64,000 bases of DNA from Vibrio echinoideorum (GTDB taxonomy: Bacteria > Pseudomonadota > Gammaproteobacteria > Enterobacterales > Vibrionaceae), in NCBI RefSeq assembly GCF_024347455.1, contig NZ_AP025483.1, positions 992,001 through 1,056,000 of the forward strand, written 5' to 3'. Positions within the stretch are counted from its first letter, which is position 1; each line of letters starts with the position of its first letter. A model generated the notes under the pieces. That model saw only the letters and a list, made by a program, of their open reading frames with translations, ran no database searches and was not told the DNA's origin. Of this stretch, positions 17,916-30,981 are shown piece by piece. A program made the translations under genes and the position numbers.

Positions 17916-18800
17916 TTAGTTCGAAGAGATAACCGTAATCAGCTGGTGGCTCTCGCCAGGCTGTAGCGTTTTACCAGCTTCTAGGCTTGGTGCGTGTAGT
18001 GTTGATTCTACGCACATCATGGTTAGGTAACCGTCATCTTGCATGTCACCCATGGCTGCAGCGCCTTCTGCCCACGGATTCCACAATACTGCAGAGTTAT
18101 GACCGTGGTTCTCAACGGTTAGCGTGCGATCCAGCTTTTTGTCAGCAACAAAGATTTGCACTTCTGGTTGTGTGTAAACGCGGTCAATCGTGTCGGTTAG
18201 TACCAGTTCAGAACCACCTTGGCAGATCTTACCACCTTGCAGGCTATCAATGTACTCAGCACCCATACCGGTTGTGGTTGTGTTATGAATATCACCAACG
18301 TTTAGGTAAGTGTGTAGTGCGCCAGAGAAAGTCCATGGTTGTGAATCTGTATTCTTCACGTCCAACGTTACTTTTAGTTGGTCACCAATTTCAACATTCA
18401 GTCGAGCATCGAACTGATGCGGCCACACTGCCAGAGTCGCTTCGCTAGGCTTTAGGCCTAGGCTTACAATAACGCCGGCTTCGCTTTCACGGTGCTCAAC
18501 TAATTGCCATTCGCTTGAACGTGCAAAACCATGAGCAGGTGCAGCAATGCGACCAAACCAAGGCCAACATACTGGAATACCACCACGTAAGGCTGTTTTT
18601 CCATCGAATTTAGCTTGTTGGCTCATCCAAATAAGGTCTTCTTGGCCTTGTGGTTGGAATGACACGACATGGCCGCCAAACAATGAAATAGCTGCGTTTG
18701 CTTTATCGTGGATAACGCGAACCAGTTTTACACCTTCGTGCTCAACGATAGTCACGTTATCAGAAAGTACAGTCAGTGCAGGTAGAGTAGATAAATCCAT
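17916..18800 (-). CDS. yeaD: D-hexose-6-phosphate mutarotase (aldose epimerase family)
   Basis: A 294-aa galactose-mutarotase-like protein of the YeaD group, proposed to interconvert anomers of glucose-6-phosphate. Family features include FGGHVVSFQPQGQEDLIWMS at the N-terminus, the conserved histidine in SGALHTYLNVGDI, and VLWNPWAEGAAAMGDMQ near the C-terminus, with the catalytic Glu in CVESTL. It lies directly downstream of gapA on the same strand, as in E. coli, matching a glycolytic context. However, a terminator at 18957-18984 separates the two, so read-through or an internal promoter is needed. Confidence 0.9.
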   Translation of the reverse strand: MDLSTLPALTVLSDNVTIVEHEGVKLVRVIHDKANAAISLFGGHVVSFQPQGQEDLIWMSQQAKFDGKTALRGGIPVCWPWFGRIAAPAHGFARSSEWQLVEHRESEAGVIVSLGLKPSEATLAVWPHQFDARLNVEIGDQLKVTLDVKNTDSQPWTFSGALHTYLNVGDIHNTTTTGMGAEYIDSLQGGKICQGGSELVLTDTIDRVYTQPEVQIFVADKKLDRTLTVENHGHNSAVLWNPWAEGAAAMGDMQDDGYLTMMCVESTLHAPSLEAGKTLQPGESHQLITVISSN

Positions 18801-18956
18801 TACATGATCCTTCTAAGGAAATTGAATTCAAATGCTGACTAGAGTGATGCTTGTGAGTAGGTGATTAACAAGCTTAGACAGTATTGGAATTGAACTTCAC
18901 TGTTTTGTTTCCAAAATCGACTTTGTTTACAAGACGTTGAAAAGATAGCAGGTATT

Positions 18957-18984
18957 AAAAAGGCGACACTAAGGTCGCCTTTTT
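18957..18984. terminator. Intrinsic terminator after gapA
   Basis: AAAAAGGCGAC / GTCGCCTTTTT with a 6-nt loop lies 60 bases past the gapA stop codon on the minus strand, upstream of yeaD. Confidence 0.88.
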
Positions 18985-19043
18985 CAAAGTCTGCTCAAAA
19001 CAGTCTTCGCTAATGCTTATCTAAAGCTATTTCTAAAAAGAAA

Positions 19044-20397
<1,354 letters not shown>

Positions 20398-20796
20398 ATG
20401 ATAAAGCCTGATGAATACTGGCGTGAGCGCCTAACGGACGACGAATTTTCTGTGTGCCGTGAACGTGGTACTGAAGCCCCATATAGCGGTAAGTTACTGC
20501 ACAACCATAACACTGGTGTCTATAGCTGCACATGCTGTGAAAGCCCTTTGTTTCTGTCGGATAACAAATATGACTCTGGGTGTGGTTGGCCAAGCTTTGA
20601 TGCCCCAGTAAGTGATGAAGCGGTACGCTATATAGAGGATCTAAGTCACGGAATGAAGCGTGTGGAGATCCGTTGTACTGCATGTGATAGCCATTTAGGT
20701 CACGTTTTTCCTGATGGCCCGCAGACAACAGGTGAACGATTCTGTGTTAATTCTGTGTCGTTAATTTTCAACAAAAATGACAAAAGTACGAAATAA
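20398..20796 (+). CDS. msrB: Peptide-methionine (R)-S-oxide reductase MsrB
   Basis: A 132-aa selenium-free MsrB that reduces methionine-R-sulfoxide in proteins. Two CxxC pairs bind structural zinc (CTCC and CTAC). The fold motifs are [13 protein letters not shown] and [12 protein letters not shown], and the catalytic Cys is in [11 protein letters not shown]. The ATG at 20398 follows GGGAGGAAAT at ideal spacing; an upstream in-frame ATG 39 nt earlier adds no family-like sequence. It is adjacent to gapA as in E. coli (msrB-gapA-yeaD block). A strong terminator follows. Confidence 0.95.
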   Translation: MIKPDEYWRERLTDDEFSVCRERGTEAPYSGKLLHNHNTGVYSCTCCESPLFLSDNKYDSGCGWPSFDAPVSDEAVRYIEDLSHGMKRVEIRCTACDSHLGHVFPDGPQTTGERFCVNSVSLIFNKNDKSTK

Positions 20797-20887
20797 CTTG
20801 TAACTATTGTTTAATCCTTACAGGTCGTACTTGTCGATTAAGGACTACTGAACAGCCCAAGATTTCAGAATAAACTCTAGTACAAAT

Positions 20888-20922
20888 AAAAACAGCTACC
20901 AGAAAGGTAGCTGTTTTTTTTG
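20888..20922. terminator. Intrinsic terminator after msrB
   Basis: A 13-bp stem AAAAACAGCTACC / GGTAGCTGTTTTT with an AGAAA loop and extra T residues. It sits between the convergent msrB and DUF2989 genes and can serve both. Confidence 0.9.
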
Positions 20923-20972
20923 AAAGCTAGGAAATAAAAAGTTCGGAAATAGAAAGCGTGTAAATGATGGGT

Positions 20973-21788
20973 TTAGTAGTTAGGGACAATAGAAGAGCTG
21001 TAAATCCCATCTTCAATGGCTTCGACTATTTTGTCGGCGTCTTGATTTAATTGTTTGTATTTTGGCTTTTCAAAGTTATAGAGAACAGCCAGTTCTGATT
21101 CAGAAGCTATCGGCACATTAAATTCTTTGGCTACCATTGCCCACATGTACGCTTTCTCCCTATGACCTAAGCTATGATTGATACTGGCCATTGACTTAAA
21201 TATTTCAGTGTTAACGGTCGAGTCATTAGATAAGGTCAGGGCATTGTTGAGTAGCTTTAGCGTCTTCGCGTGATCCCTGGTGGTATAAAAGGTGGCTAGC
21301 GCATATTGCATCTCTGCTGTGTTTAATGCTTCTTTGCCTTCCAACTGTAAGAAACTGCGCCTTGCATTGGTATCCCCAGTTTGCGACCACAAGAAGTACA
21401 GTGTTTCTGGCGTATCTGATTGAGATAGCTCAGTCACGATTCGTTCGGATTCTTCAATACTGTGCATTAATGCGGTAAAACGACGTTCTTGAAGTTTGGA
21501 TTGATCAATGGTCTCGATCTGGGCGGCAAGCTCTAAACATTTTTTATAAGCAGTGATTAACTCGAACTCTTTAATTTTGTTGGTTTCGGTTGGCTGCTTT
21601 TGAACTTCAAATCGATGCCATATGAGGTCGGTACGTGCGACACGGCATTGTCCATCGTTCATGTTCAATTGCTCGCACTGTAACGTCGGGTTACTTTGGC
21701 ACAACTGTTCTGTGTTTTTATTTCCTTCAAGACACCCAACCAGAGTGAGAGGCAATATGCCAACTGCCAACCATTTCATAATTTTCAT
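20973..21788 (-). CDS. DUF2989 family lipoprotein
   Basis: A 271-aa lipoprotein. The signal peptide MKIMKWLAVGILPLTLVGC places the lipid-modified Cys at residue 19. The mature part begins LEGNKNTEQLCQSNPTLQCEQL with two or three further cysteines that may form a disulphide. It is then mostly alpha-helical with TPR/Sel1-like pairs (ALATFYTTRDHAKTLKLLNNAL, AYMWAMVAKEFNV). It matches the DUF2989 family of Vibrio and Shewanella; function is unknown. The Leu at +2 after Cys is not an inner-membrane retention signal, so outer-membrane sorting is expected. It is convergent with msrB and divergent from yeaC. Confidence 0.8.
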   Translation of the reverse strand: MKIMKWLAVGILPLTLVGCLEGNKNTEQLCQSNPTLQCEQLNMNDGQCRVARTDLIWHRFEVQKQPTETNKIKEFELITAYKKCLELAAQIETIDQSKLQERRFTALMHSIEESERIVTELSQSDTPETLYFLWSQTGDTNARRSFLQLEGKEALNTAEMQYALATFYTTRDHAKTLKLLNNALTLSNDSTVNTEIFKSMASINHSLGHREKAYMWAMVAKEFNVPIASESELAVLYNFEKPKYKQLNQDADKIVEAIEDGIYSSSIVPNY

Positions 21789-21892
21789 ATTCCTTCACTT
21801 GTGATCAAATACACTTATTTTTGGTCAGGTTCTTGACTCAATTCTATTACGGGTTATTTTCTGGTGAAAATTGTTAAAACTAAGGCTTTATC

Positions 21893-22174
21893 ATGGATGC
21901 AGAACAACTTCTTAGCGCAATGACACCTGAGGTCTACGAGCGTTTAACTTTCGCAGTTGAAACTGGAAAATGGCCAGAAGGTACGGCGCTCTCTAAAGAA
22001 CAACGCGACTCGTGTATGCAGGCTGTTATGTTATACCAATCTAAACATAACTCCGAAGCTCAACATATGACAATTGCAGCTGGTGGTGAAATTAGCTTCA
22101 AATCCAAGTCTGAACTAAAAAAGCAGTTTAAATCAGACCAAGACGATATTGTTAGGGTTAACCCGAATCATTAA
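21893..22174 (+). CDS. yeaC: DUF1315 / YeaC family protein
   Basis: A 93-aa small cytoplasmic protein closely following E. coli YeaC: SAMTPEVYERLTFAVETGKW, then LSKEQRDSCMQAVMLYQ and KHNSEAQHMTI. Function is unknown. It lies in the same chromosomal neighbourhood as in E. coli (near gapA, msrB and ansA). The ATG at 21893 starts the conserved block. An exceptionally long perfect terminator palindrome follows at 22186. Confidence 0.88.
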   Translation: MDAEQLLSAMTPEVYERLTFAVETGKWPEGTALSKEQRDSCMQAVMLYQSKHNSEAQHMTIAAGGEISFKSKSELKKQFKSDQDDIVRVNPNH

Positions 22175-22185
22175 GTTTAAATTAC

Positions 22186-22218
22186 AACAAAGGGGTGGCA
22201 CTGTGCCACCCCTTTGTT
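22186..22218. terminator. Intrinsic terminator after yeaC, 15-bp perfect stem
   Basis: AACAAAGGGGTGGCA pairs with TGCCACCCCTTTGTT around a CTG loop, 12 bases after the yeaC stop. The stem is perfect, but the downstream T tract is short. Confidence 0.8.
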
Positions 22219-22254
22219 ACTAAGCTGTTTATTTATAAGCAATTAAACGATTTA

Positions 22255-22492
22255 GCTCACGTTAAACACTTTTGATTTACGTGAAGGTTCAGCTCACGTG
22301 AAGGCTTTTGTTAATGATGAAAGCTTCTGCTAGTTACGAAAGCTCCTGTTAACTACGAATACTATTGCTAACTAGGAATACATTGTTAACTACGAAGACT
22401 ATGGTTAACTGCGAATATATTGTTAACTAAGAAAATATTGTTAACTGCGAAAATTATTACTAACACGAAGCTCTTGGTTCAACGAATAGCAA
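22255..22492. repeat. Degenerate tandem repeat, about 12 units of 18-19 bp
   Basis: The space between the yeaC terminator and the ansA 3' end is filled by consecutive 17-19 bp units. The clearest, between 22349 and 22460, follow GTTAACTACGAATACTATT: GTTAACTACGAAGACTATG, GTTAACTGCGAATATATT, GTTAACTAAGAAAATATT, GTTAACTGCGAAAATTATT. Units at both edges are more diverged (for example GCTCACGTGAAGGCTTTT near 22292). No open frame runs through it. It accounts for almost all of the 325-bp gene-free gap. Confidence 0.8.
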
Positions 22493-22499
22493 AACAAGC

Positions 22500-23516
22500 T
22501 TATAAGCTCATTTCACCACGCAACACTTGTCGCATCTGAGCTTTCACTTCTTCGTAGTTCAGGTTTTGACTTAATAAGTAGTGCAGTTTTGCTAACGCCG
22601 CCTCTGGTGTCATATCAAAGCCACTGACTACACCCGCTTCCGCTAGTGCACAACCTGTCGCGTAACCCCCCATGTTGACTTTACCAGCCAAACACTGAGT
22701 TAGATTGACCACGATAACACCTCGTTCTGAGGCATCTTTCAGGTGCTGAAGCAGTTCTGGATTTTGTGGTGCATTACCAACCCCAAAAGTAAGCAGAATC
22801 ATTGCGTTAACAGGCTGTAGAAGCGTGTTACGGATCACTTCGTGTGAGATGCCAGGGTACATAGTGATTACGCCGATTGGTTGCGGAGTAATGTTATGAA
22901 CCTTGAAAGCCCCTTCAGGTTGTTTGTTTACCTGCACGTTATTGCCAAGTTGGATATTAATACCCGCTTCAAGCAATGGATTCAGGTTTGGAGAAGTAAA
23001 GGCATTGAAGCCGTCTGCATGTGATTTTGTGCTGCGGTTACCGCGCATCAATTTGTTGTTGAAAAACAGTGTTACTTCATTGATAGGGTAGTTCGCCGCA
23101 AGGTGCAGTGCATTCAACAAGTTTGCTTGCCCATCTGAGCGTAGCTCTGCTAACGGGATCTGAGAGCCCGTTACAATCACAGGTTTGCCTAGGTTTTCTA
23201 ACATGAAAGACAGCGCCGAAGCGGTGTAAGCCATTGTGTCAGTACCATGCAAGATAACGAAACCATCGTATTTATCGTAGTTCGCGCGGATATCGTCAGC
23301 GATAGTTTGCCAATCAAGTGGCGTCATATCTGAAGAGTCCATCAATGGAGAGTATTCATGAATGGTGTATTCAGGCATCTCAGGGCGATGGAACTCGGGC
23401 ATGCCAGCGAGTTGCTTATCCATAAAACCAGCGACAGGAACATAGCCGTGATCAATAGATTTCTGCATGCCAATTGTGCCGCCGGTGTACGCGATATAGA
23501 TGTGTTTTCTTTCCAT
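22500..23516 (-). CDS. ansA: L-asparaginase I, cytoplasmic type
   Basis: A 338-aa type I asparaginase converting asparagine to aspartate and ammonia. No signal peptide is present. Catalytic threonine motifs are YTGGTIGM at the N-terminus and HGTDTMAYTASAL at about residue 90. Also present are VTGSQIPLAELRSDG and a C-terminal NMGGYATGCALAEAGVVSG block. Length equals E. coli AnsA (338 aa). It lies downstream of sppA on the same strand, the order seen in E. coli, but with a terminator between them. The tandem repeat abuts its stop codon. Confidence 0.95.
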   Translation of the reverse strand: MERKHIYIAYTGGTIGMQKSIDHGYVPVAGFMDKQLAGMPEFHRPEMPEYTIHEYSPLMDSSDMTPLDWQTIADDIRANYDKYDGFVILHGTDTMAYTASALSFMLENLGKPVIVTGSQIPLAELRSDGQANLLNALHLAANYPINEVTLFFNNKLMRGNRSTKSHADGFNAFTSPNLNPLLEAGINIQLGNNVQVNKQPEGAFKVHNITPQPIGVITMYPGISHEVIRNTLLQPVNAMILLTFGVGNAPQNPELLQHLKDASERGVIVVNLTQCLAGKVNMGGYATGCALAEAGVVSGFDMTPEAALAKLHYLLSQNLNYEEVKAQMRQVLRGEMSL

Positions 23517-23578
23517 GGCGATTAATACTTAGTGTGATATAGGGAACAGGAGGGCGATTATAGCGAATTATCATGCAA

Positions 23579-23611
23579 TAAAAAGAGGCGCCTCACACAG
23601 AGGCGCCTCTT
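23579..23611 (-). terminator. Intrinsic terminator after sppA
   Basis: A 12-bp stem AAGAGGCGCCTC / GAGGCGCCTCTT with a TGTGT loop is followed by T5 on the minus strand. It is 24 bases after the sppA stop, between sppA and ansA. Confidence 0.87.
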
Positions 23612-23634
23612 GATTATTGAGTTATTGGTTTAAC

Positions 23635-25485
23635 TTATTGAACTTGGCAGTTTAAGCAAAAGGCGTAACGACCTTGCGGGTCGTTAAAGTTGCCTAACAG
23701 CTGGCTATCTTGAGCTAACTGTTGAGTAACAGGCTGTAAACTACTTGGTATCATCGATTGAATATCAAGACCTACCGACATCTGAACTTGATTCATAAAT
23801 TCCTGAATAAATTGTTCAGTTGTTGAAAGAGGCTCTTCCACCCAGTAGATATTGTAACTTTCTAGCTCGGCAAGTGAAGCGGCTGCCACAATCGCATCAT
23901 CAAAATCACCGATTTCGTCCACTAGGCCTTTTTGCATCGCATCTTGACCTGTCCATACTCGACCCTGAGCGATCTTATCGACGGCGTTTACTTCCATGCC
24001 GCGATTCTCGCCAACTAAGCTGATGAAACGGCGGTAACCATTTTCAATGCCCATTTGGAAAGCGTCTTTAGCACCTTCGCTTAATCCAGTCGTAACACCA
24101 AGGCCTGAGAAAGGTGAGGTGCCAACGCCATCAGTATAAACGCCAATACCGTTCAAACCTTTTTCGAAGGTCGTGATCACACTAAAGATACCAATCGAAC
24201 CGGTTAATGTGGTTGGTTGAGCTAGGATTTTATCCGCGCCCATCGAGATCCAGTAACCACCAGAAGCGGCAAGGCTAGACATCGAAACAACAACAGGCTT
24301 ACCTGCTTGCTTAATGGCTTCTATTTCATTGCGGATAACTTCAGAAGCAAATGCGCTGCCACCTGGGCTATCGACTCGAAGCACGACAGCTTTCACTTGA
24401 TCGTCGTTACGAGCTTGGCGAAGTAGCGCTGCAGTTGTATCACCGCCAACAGTGCCACGCGGTTGCTTACCATCCATAATTGCGCCGCTGGCAACAATCA
24501 CAGCGACATCGTGCGATTCACTTGTTATGTCTGGAAGCATTGTTGTACGGTATTCGTAGTATCCAAACGCGTTGTAGCTGTCTTGACCATCACTACCGAA
24601 TACTTCAGCAAGCTCTAGTCGTACTTGCTGGCGAGTCGCCAGTTCATCAACTAAACCAAGCTTCTCTGCCAGTTTCGCGATATCGCCATCAACTGACTCA
24701 AGATCTTTTAAGAAAGAGTCCATGCTTGGGTTTAGTGTTTTCGCGTCGATCTGACGGTTGTTGCTCACGTCATCGACATACGCACCCCAAAGTTGGCTTA
24801 ACCAACGAGAAGCGGATTCTTTCGCCGCGTCCGACATGTCATCGCGGATGAAAGGTTCGATTGCAGACTTATAAGTGCCCACACGGAACACATGTGTGTT
24901 CACGTCTAGCTTCTCTAATAAGGTTTTGTAGTAAAGCGAGTAAGCGCTGTAGCCTTTAAGGAGCACACCACCATCGGGTGACAGGAAGACTTTATTGGCG
25001 TAGCTGGCTAAATAATATTGGCTTTGGTTGTAAAAATCACCCACCGCATAAATAGGTTTACCCGTTGCCTTAAACTCGTTTAGCGCTTTAGCTATGTAAC
25101 GAAGCTTAGTCAGGTTGGTTTCTGGCAACTCTTTAAGCGCTAGAACGATACCCGTAACGTTTTCATCATCTTTGGCGTAGCGAATCGTTTCAACGATATC
25201 AAATAAGACGTTCTCTTTTGGAAGGTCTTTACCAAGCAGTGAGCCTGTCACGGAATCCATCGGGTTAATGTAGCGGCTTTGTTCAACAATCGGACCTGAG
25301 AGATTAAGCACTAAAGCCGATTGTTGTGGAACGGTCGGTTGAGCCGTATCCGAGTGGAAGTACACAAAGTAGATGATGGCGATACTGAGTAAAAAGAACA
25401 GGTTAACAAGCGCAAGACGCACAAACGTGATGAGCTTCCAAATCCCTTTAAAGATCATGCCTATAAATTTGAATATTTTTTTCAT
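23635..25485 (-). CDS. sppA: Signal peptide peptidase SppA (67-kDa type)
   Basis: A 616-aa inner-membrane serine protease that degrades released signal peptides. An N-terminal membrane anchor covers residues ~22-43, followed by two tandem peptidase S49 domains. The general base K206 lies in VGTYKSAIEPF (first repeat) and the nucleophile S377 in DSPGGSAFASEV (second repeat), matching the E. coli Lys209/Ser409 dyad. Length matches E. coli (618 aa). It is followed by ansA in the E. coli-like order; upstream is a 545-bp gene-free stretch before fadH. Confidence 0.95.
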   Translation of the reverse strand: MKKIFKFIGMIFKGIWKLITFVRLALVNLFFLLSIAIIYFVYFHSDTAQPTVPQQSALVLNLSGPIVEQSRYINPMDSVTGSLLGKDLPKENVLFDIVETIRYAKDDENVTGIVLALKELPETNLTKLRYIAKALNEFKATGKPIYAVGDFYNQSQYYLASYANKVFLSPDGGVLLKGYSAYSLYYKTLLEKLDVNTHVFRVGTYKSAIEPFIRDDMSDAAKESASRWLSQLWGAYVDDVSNNRQIDAKTLNPSMDSFLKDLESVDGDIAKLAEKLGLVDELATRQQVRLELAEVFGSDGQDSYNAFGYYEYRTTMLPDITSESHDVAVIVASGAIMDGKQPRGTVGGDTTAALLRQARNDDQVKAVVLRVDSPGGSAFASEVIRNEIEAIKQAGKPVVVSMSSLAASGGYWISMGADKILAQPTTLTGSIGIFSVITTFEKGLNGIGVYTDGVGTSPFSGLGVTTGLSEGAKDAFQMGIENGYRRFISLVGENRGMEVNAVDKIAQGRVWTGQDAMQKGLVDEIGDFDDAIVAAASLAELESYNIYWVEEPLSTTEQFIQEFMNQVQMSVGLDIQSMIPSSLQPVTQQLAQDSQLLGNFNDPQGRYAFCLNCQVQ

Positions 25486-28040
<2,555 letters not shown>

Positions 28041-28110
28041 CAACAAGCAGAGTACTCTCGTTCGATAAGCTGAACTAGATGGGTAAATAAGCTCGAACTA
28101 GACAGAGAAA

Positions 28111-28146
28111 TAAGGCTCCTAAGTCATAGATTTAGGAGCCTTTATT
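28111..28146. terminator. Intrinsic terminator after fadH
   Basis: AAGGCTCCTAA / TTAGGAGCCTT with a 9-nt loop and a TTTATTG tail, about 70 bases past the fadH stop codon. Confidence 0.82.
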
Positions 28147-28263
28147 GTTTCCAATACTGTTTCAAATATTGTTTAAAATGGACAGCCGTTGAGATTTATT
28201 ATCGTTTGTATTCTGTGCTACAGTTCAAGTATACAAATAATAAAGAATTAGTAGGGACTTCAA

Positions 28264-28812
28264 ATGGATGCTTTGGATCTATTGCTCAACAGACGCTCAA
28301 TCGCAAAACTCTCTGATCCGGCACCTGAAGGTGTTGCGTTAGAAAATATCATCAAAGCGGGTTTACGAGCTCCAGACCACGGCGCACTGACACCGTGGCG
28401 CTTTGTTATCGCACAAGGTTCAGGGTTACAAAAACTTTCTGACATCTTGGTTCGTGCCGCTGAAGCGGACAAAAGCGAAGAAGCGGTGATTGATAAAGTA
28501 AAGAAAGCGCCGTTTCGAGCACCTATGGTTATCACTGTCATCGCAAAAGTGACTGAACACGACAAAGTGCCTGCATTCGAGCAACATTTGTCTGCGGGTT
28601 GCGCTGCACAAGCAATGCAAATGGCCGCAGTTGCACAAGGTTTCCAAGGCTTTTGGCGTTCAGGTAAATGGATGTTCCACCCTGAAGTTCATCAAGCATT
28701 TGGCCTAGAAGGCGACGACGAAATTGTTGGTTTCTTATACCTAGGCACACCGGGTTGTACACCAATGAAAGCCCCAGAGCGCGACTTCTCAAAATTTGTC
28801 GAGTTCTTATAG
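28264..28812 (+). CDS. ydjA: Nitroreductase-family protein YdjA
   Basis: A 182-aa FMN-dependent nitroreductase-like oxidoreductase. It follows E. coli YdjA throughout: MDALDLLLNRRSIAKLSDPA, GLRAPDHGALTPWRF, APFRAPMVITVIAK, AGCAAQAMQMAAVAQGF and VGFLYLGTP. It is a minimal single-domain member that acts as a dimer. The physiological substrate is unknown. It lies between fadH and topB in the broader topB-ydjA-sppA-ansA neighbourhood shared with E. coli. It has its own leader and terminator. Confidence 0.92.
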   Translation: MDALDLLLNRRSIAKLSDPAPEGVALENIIKAGLRAPDHGALTPWRFVIAQGSGLQKLSDILVRAAEADKSEEAVIDKVKKAPFRAPMVITVIAKVTEHDKVPAFEQHLSAGCAAQAMQMAAVAQGFQGFWRSGKWMFHPEVHQAFGLEGDDEIVGFLYLGTPGCTPMKAPERDFSKFVEFL

Positions 28813-28885
28813 ATCTCTTCAGGGAAATAGCTATACAACGAATTGTGAATGCTAACTGTGTAAACAACCAGTTTTCCTTGATTTA

Positions 28886-28915
28886 TTAGGGCCACATTAG
28901 ATAATGTGGCCCTAA
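28886..28915. terminator. Hairpin terminator between ydjA and topB
   Basis: A perfect 13-bp stem TTAGGGCCACATT / AATGTGGCCCTAA with an AGAT loop, then a weak TTGTTTG tail, 24 bases before the topB start. It may terminate ydjA or attenuate entry into topB. Confidence 0.7.
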
Positions 28916-28938
28916 TTGTTTGTAGCATCTGGAAAAAC

Positions 28939-30900
28939 ATGTCTCGTCTTATCATTGCTGAAAAACCAAGCCTAGGCCGCGCGATTGCCGCCGCACTACC
29001 GAATCCACAGAAGAAAGACCAAGGGTTTATCAAATGTGGCAATGGGGATGTGGTGACTTGGTGTATTGGACACTTATTGGAGCAGGTTGAGCCGGACGCT
29101 TATGATGACCGTTATAAGAAGTGGAACTTAGCCGATCTTCCCATCGTGCCGGAACAATGGCAGTTGAGGCCTCGTAAGACGTCAAGCAAACAGCTCACGG
29201 TGATCCGAAAGCTATTGAAGGACGCGACACAAATTGTCCATGCGGGTGACCCGGATAGAGAAGGGCAACTGCTAGTCGATGAAGTGATCGACTACTGCAA
29301 GGTGTCCAAGGCCAAGAAAGAGTCGATGGACAGGCTGCTGATCAGCGATTTGAACTTACCAGCCGTGAAGCGTGCGCTCTCTCAAATGCGCAGCAATCGC
29401 GATTTTATCCCACTGTCTATTTCCGCTTTAGCACGCTCTAGAGCTGATTGGCTGTATGGTATGAACATGACTCGTGCTTACACCTTGCTTGGTCAAAAAG
29501 CCGGTTACCAAGGCGTGTTGTCAGTAGGGCGAGTGCAAACCCCTGTACTTGGTTTGGTGGTGAGACGTGATGAAGAAATCGAAAACTTCATTCCGAAAGA
29601 TTACTTTACTCTGCATGCTTTGATCCCTTATCAAAATAACGGCCAGAGCTTTGATATTCGAGCGCGTTGGAAACCAAGCGAAGCATGTAAACCATGGCAA
29701 GATGAAGAAGGCCGCGTGCTCAATCGAAAGCTGGTTGAGAACGTTGCTAACCGAATTACGAACCAACCCGCGACGGTGACGGAATCAGAGCAAAAGCAAA
29801 GTAAACAAGCTGCGCCGTTGCCTTATTCGTTGTCAGCTTTGCAAATTGATGCGTCTAAGCGTTTTGGTATGAGTGCTCAACAGGTACTCGACACTTGTCA
29901 GTCGTTGTACGAGAAGCACAAACTCATCACTTACCCACGTTCTGACAGCCGCTATCTACCTAAAGATCACTACTCACAAAGAGAGTCGGTCGTGGATGCT
30001 ATCGCTAACAATGCGAAAGAGCTACAAAGTGGTGTTCAAGGTGCGGATCTTTCTCTTAAATCAAAAGCATGGAACGACAGCAAGGTTGATGCTCACCACG
30101 CGATAATCCCAACACCGAAGAAATCATCGGTGAATGGCCTGTCTGCCAATGAGATGAAAATCTATCAGCAAATTGCTCGTCAGTATCTAATGCAATTCTA
30201 CCCGTCTGCCATTTTTGCCGATGCCAAGTTAGTTTTTGATATCGCTGGTGGCGTGTTCATTGCCAAAGGACGTCAGCTTATCAATCCAGGTTGGAAAGTG
30301 TTAATGGGCAAAACGGATACTGAAGAGAAAGGTGATGGTACGGATACGGTGCCTCCATTAGATAAAGGAACGGTACTCAATTGCCGTGAAGGAATTATTG
30401 GAGACAAAAAGACTGAGCCACCAAAACACTTCACGGAAGCGACCTTGCTACAAGCGATGACAGGTATTGCGCGTTTTGTCGCGAACAAAGACCTTAAAGC
30501 CATTTTGAAAGAGACCGATGGCCTTGGCACAGAAGCAACCCGAGCGGGTATTCTAGATACTTTATTCAAGAGACAACTGTTAACGCGACAAGGTAAAAGC
30601 ATCCACAGTAGCCCGGCGGGAAGAGGCTTGATTAATGCTTTACCTGAGGACTCGACCTTTCCCGACATGACGGCTCACTGGGAGCATCAGTTGCAAGGAA
30701 TGGCTGAACGAAACCAAGCGTATCAACCTTTCATGCAAGCATTAGAAAGTAAGATTGATGGTTTGATGGGTAAAGTGAAAACGGGAGAAGTCCCTGAGTC
30801 ACTGCGTCATCTTCCTAAAGTGGAAAGACCGGCCTTTAAGCGCCGTAAAGCTGGTGGGACAAGGAAGAAGACTTACGCTAAGAAAGGTACTAAAAGCTAA
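28939..30900 (+). CDS. topB: DNA topoisomerase III
   Basis: A 653-aa type IA topoisomerase, exactly the E. coli TopB length, that decatenates DNA with single-strand passage. The Toprim domain begins [20 protein letters not shown] and includes [12 protein letters not shown]. The [17 protein letters not shown] motif and the active-site Tyr in [13 protein letters not shown] follow. The C-terminus is basic ([20 protein letters not shown]). The ATG at 28939 is the family start; an ATG 33 nt upstream overlaps the hairpin region and adds no homology. It stands next to ydjA as in related bacteria. Confidence 0.96.
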   Translation: MSRLIIAEKPSLGRAIAAALPNPQKKDQGFIKCGNGDVVTWCIGHLLEQVEPDAYDDRYKKWNLADLPIVPEQWQLRPRKTSSKQLTVIRKLLKDATQIVHAGDPDREGQLLVDEVIDYCKVSKAKKESMDRLLISDLNLPAVKRALSQMRSNRDFIPLSISALARSRADWLYGMNMTRAYTLLGQKAGYQGVLSVGRVQTPVLGLVVRRDEEIENFIPKDYFTLHALIPYQNNGQSFDIRARWKPSEACKPWQDEEGRVLNRKLVENVANRITNQPATVTESEQKQSKQAAPLPYSLSALQIDASKRFGMSAQQVLDTCQSLYEKHKLITYPRSDSRYLPKDHYSQRESVVDAIANNAKELQSGVQGADLSLKSKAWNDSKVDAHHAIIPTPKKSSVNGLSANEMKIYQQIARQYLMQFYPSAIFADAKLVFDIAGGVFIAKGRQLINPGWKVLMGKTDTEEKGDGTDTVPPLDKGTVLNCREGIIGDKKTEPPKHFTEATLLQAMTGIARFVANKDLKAILKETDGLGTEATRAGILDTLFKRQLLTRQGKSIHSSPAGRGLINALPEDSTFPDMTAHWEHQLQGMAERNQAYQPFMQALESKIDGLMGKVKTGEVPESLRHLPKVERPAFKRRKAGGTRKKTYAKKGTKS

Positions 30901-30940
30901 GAATTAATTGTTAGGAACTGAGATCAACAACTGTCCATTA

Positions 30941-30972
30941 TTTGATATTTGATATTTGATATTTGATATTTG
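30941..30972. repeat. Short tandem repeat, 7-bp unit TTTGATA
   Basis: Four and a half perfect tandem copies of TTTGATA lie between the convergent topB and DUF3080 genes. They directly abut the DUF3080 stop codon region (30982) and are non-coding. Confidence 0.85.
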
Positions 30973-30981
30973 TAGCCGGGA

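Noticed and set aside
22255..22492. CRISPR array
   Set aside because: Units are contiguous and only 18-19 bp, without unique spacers or cas genes.
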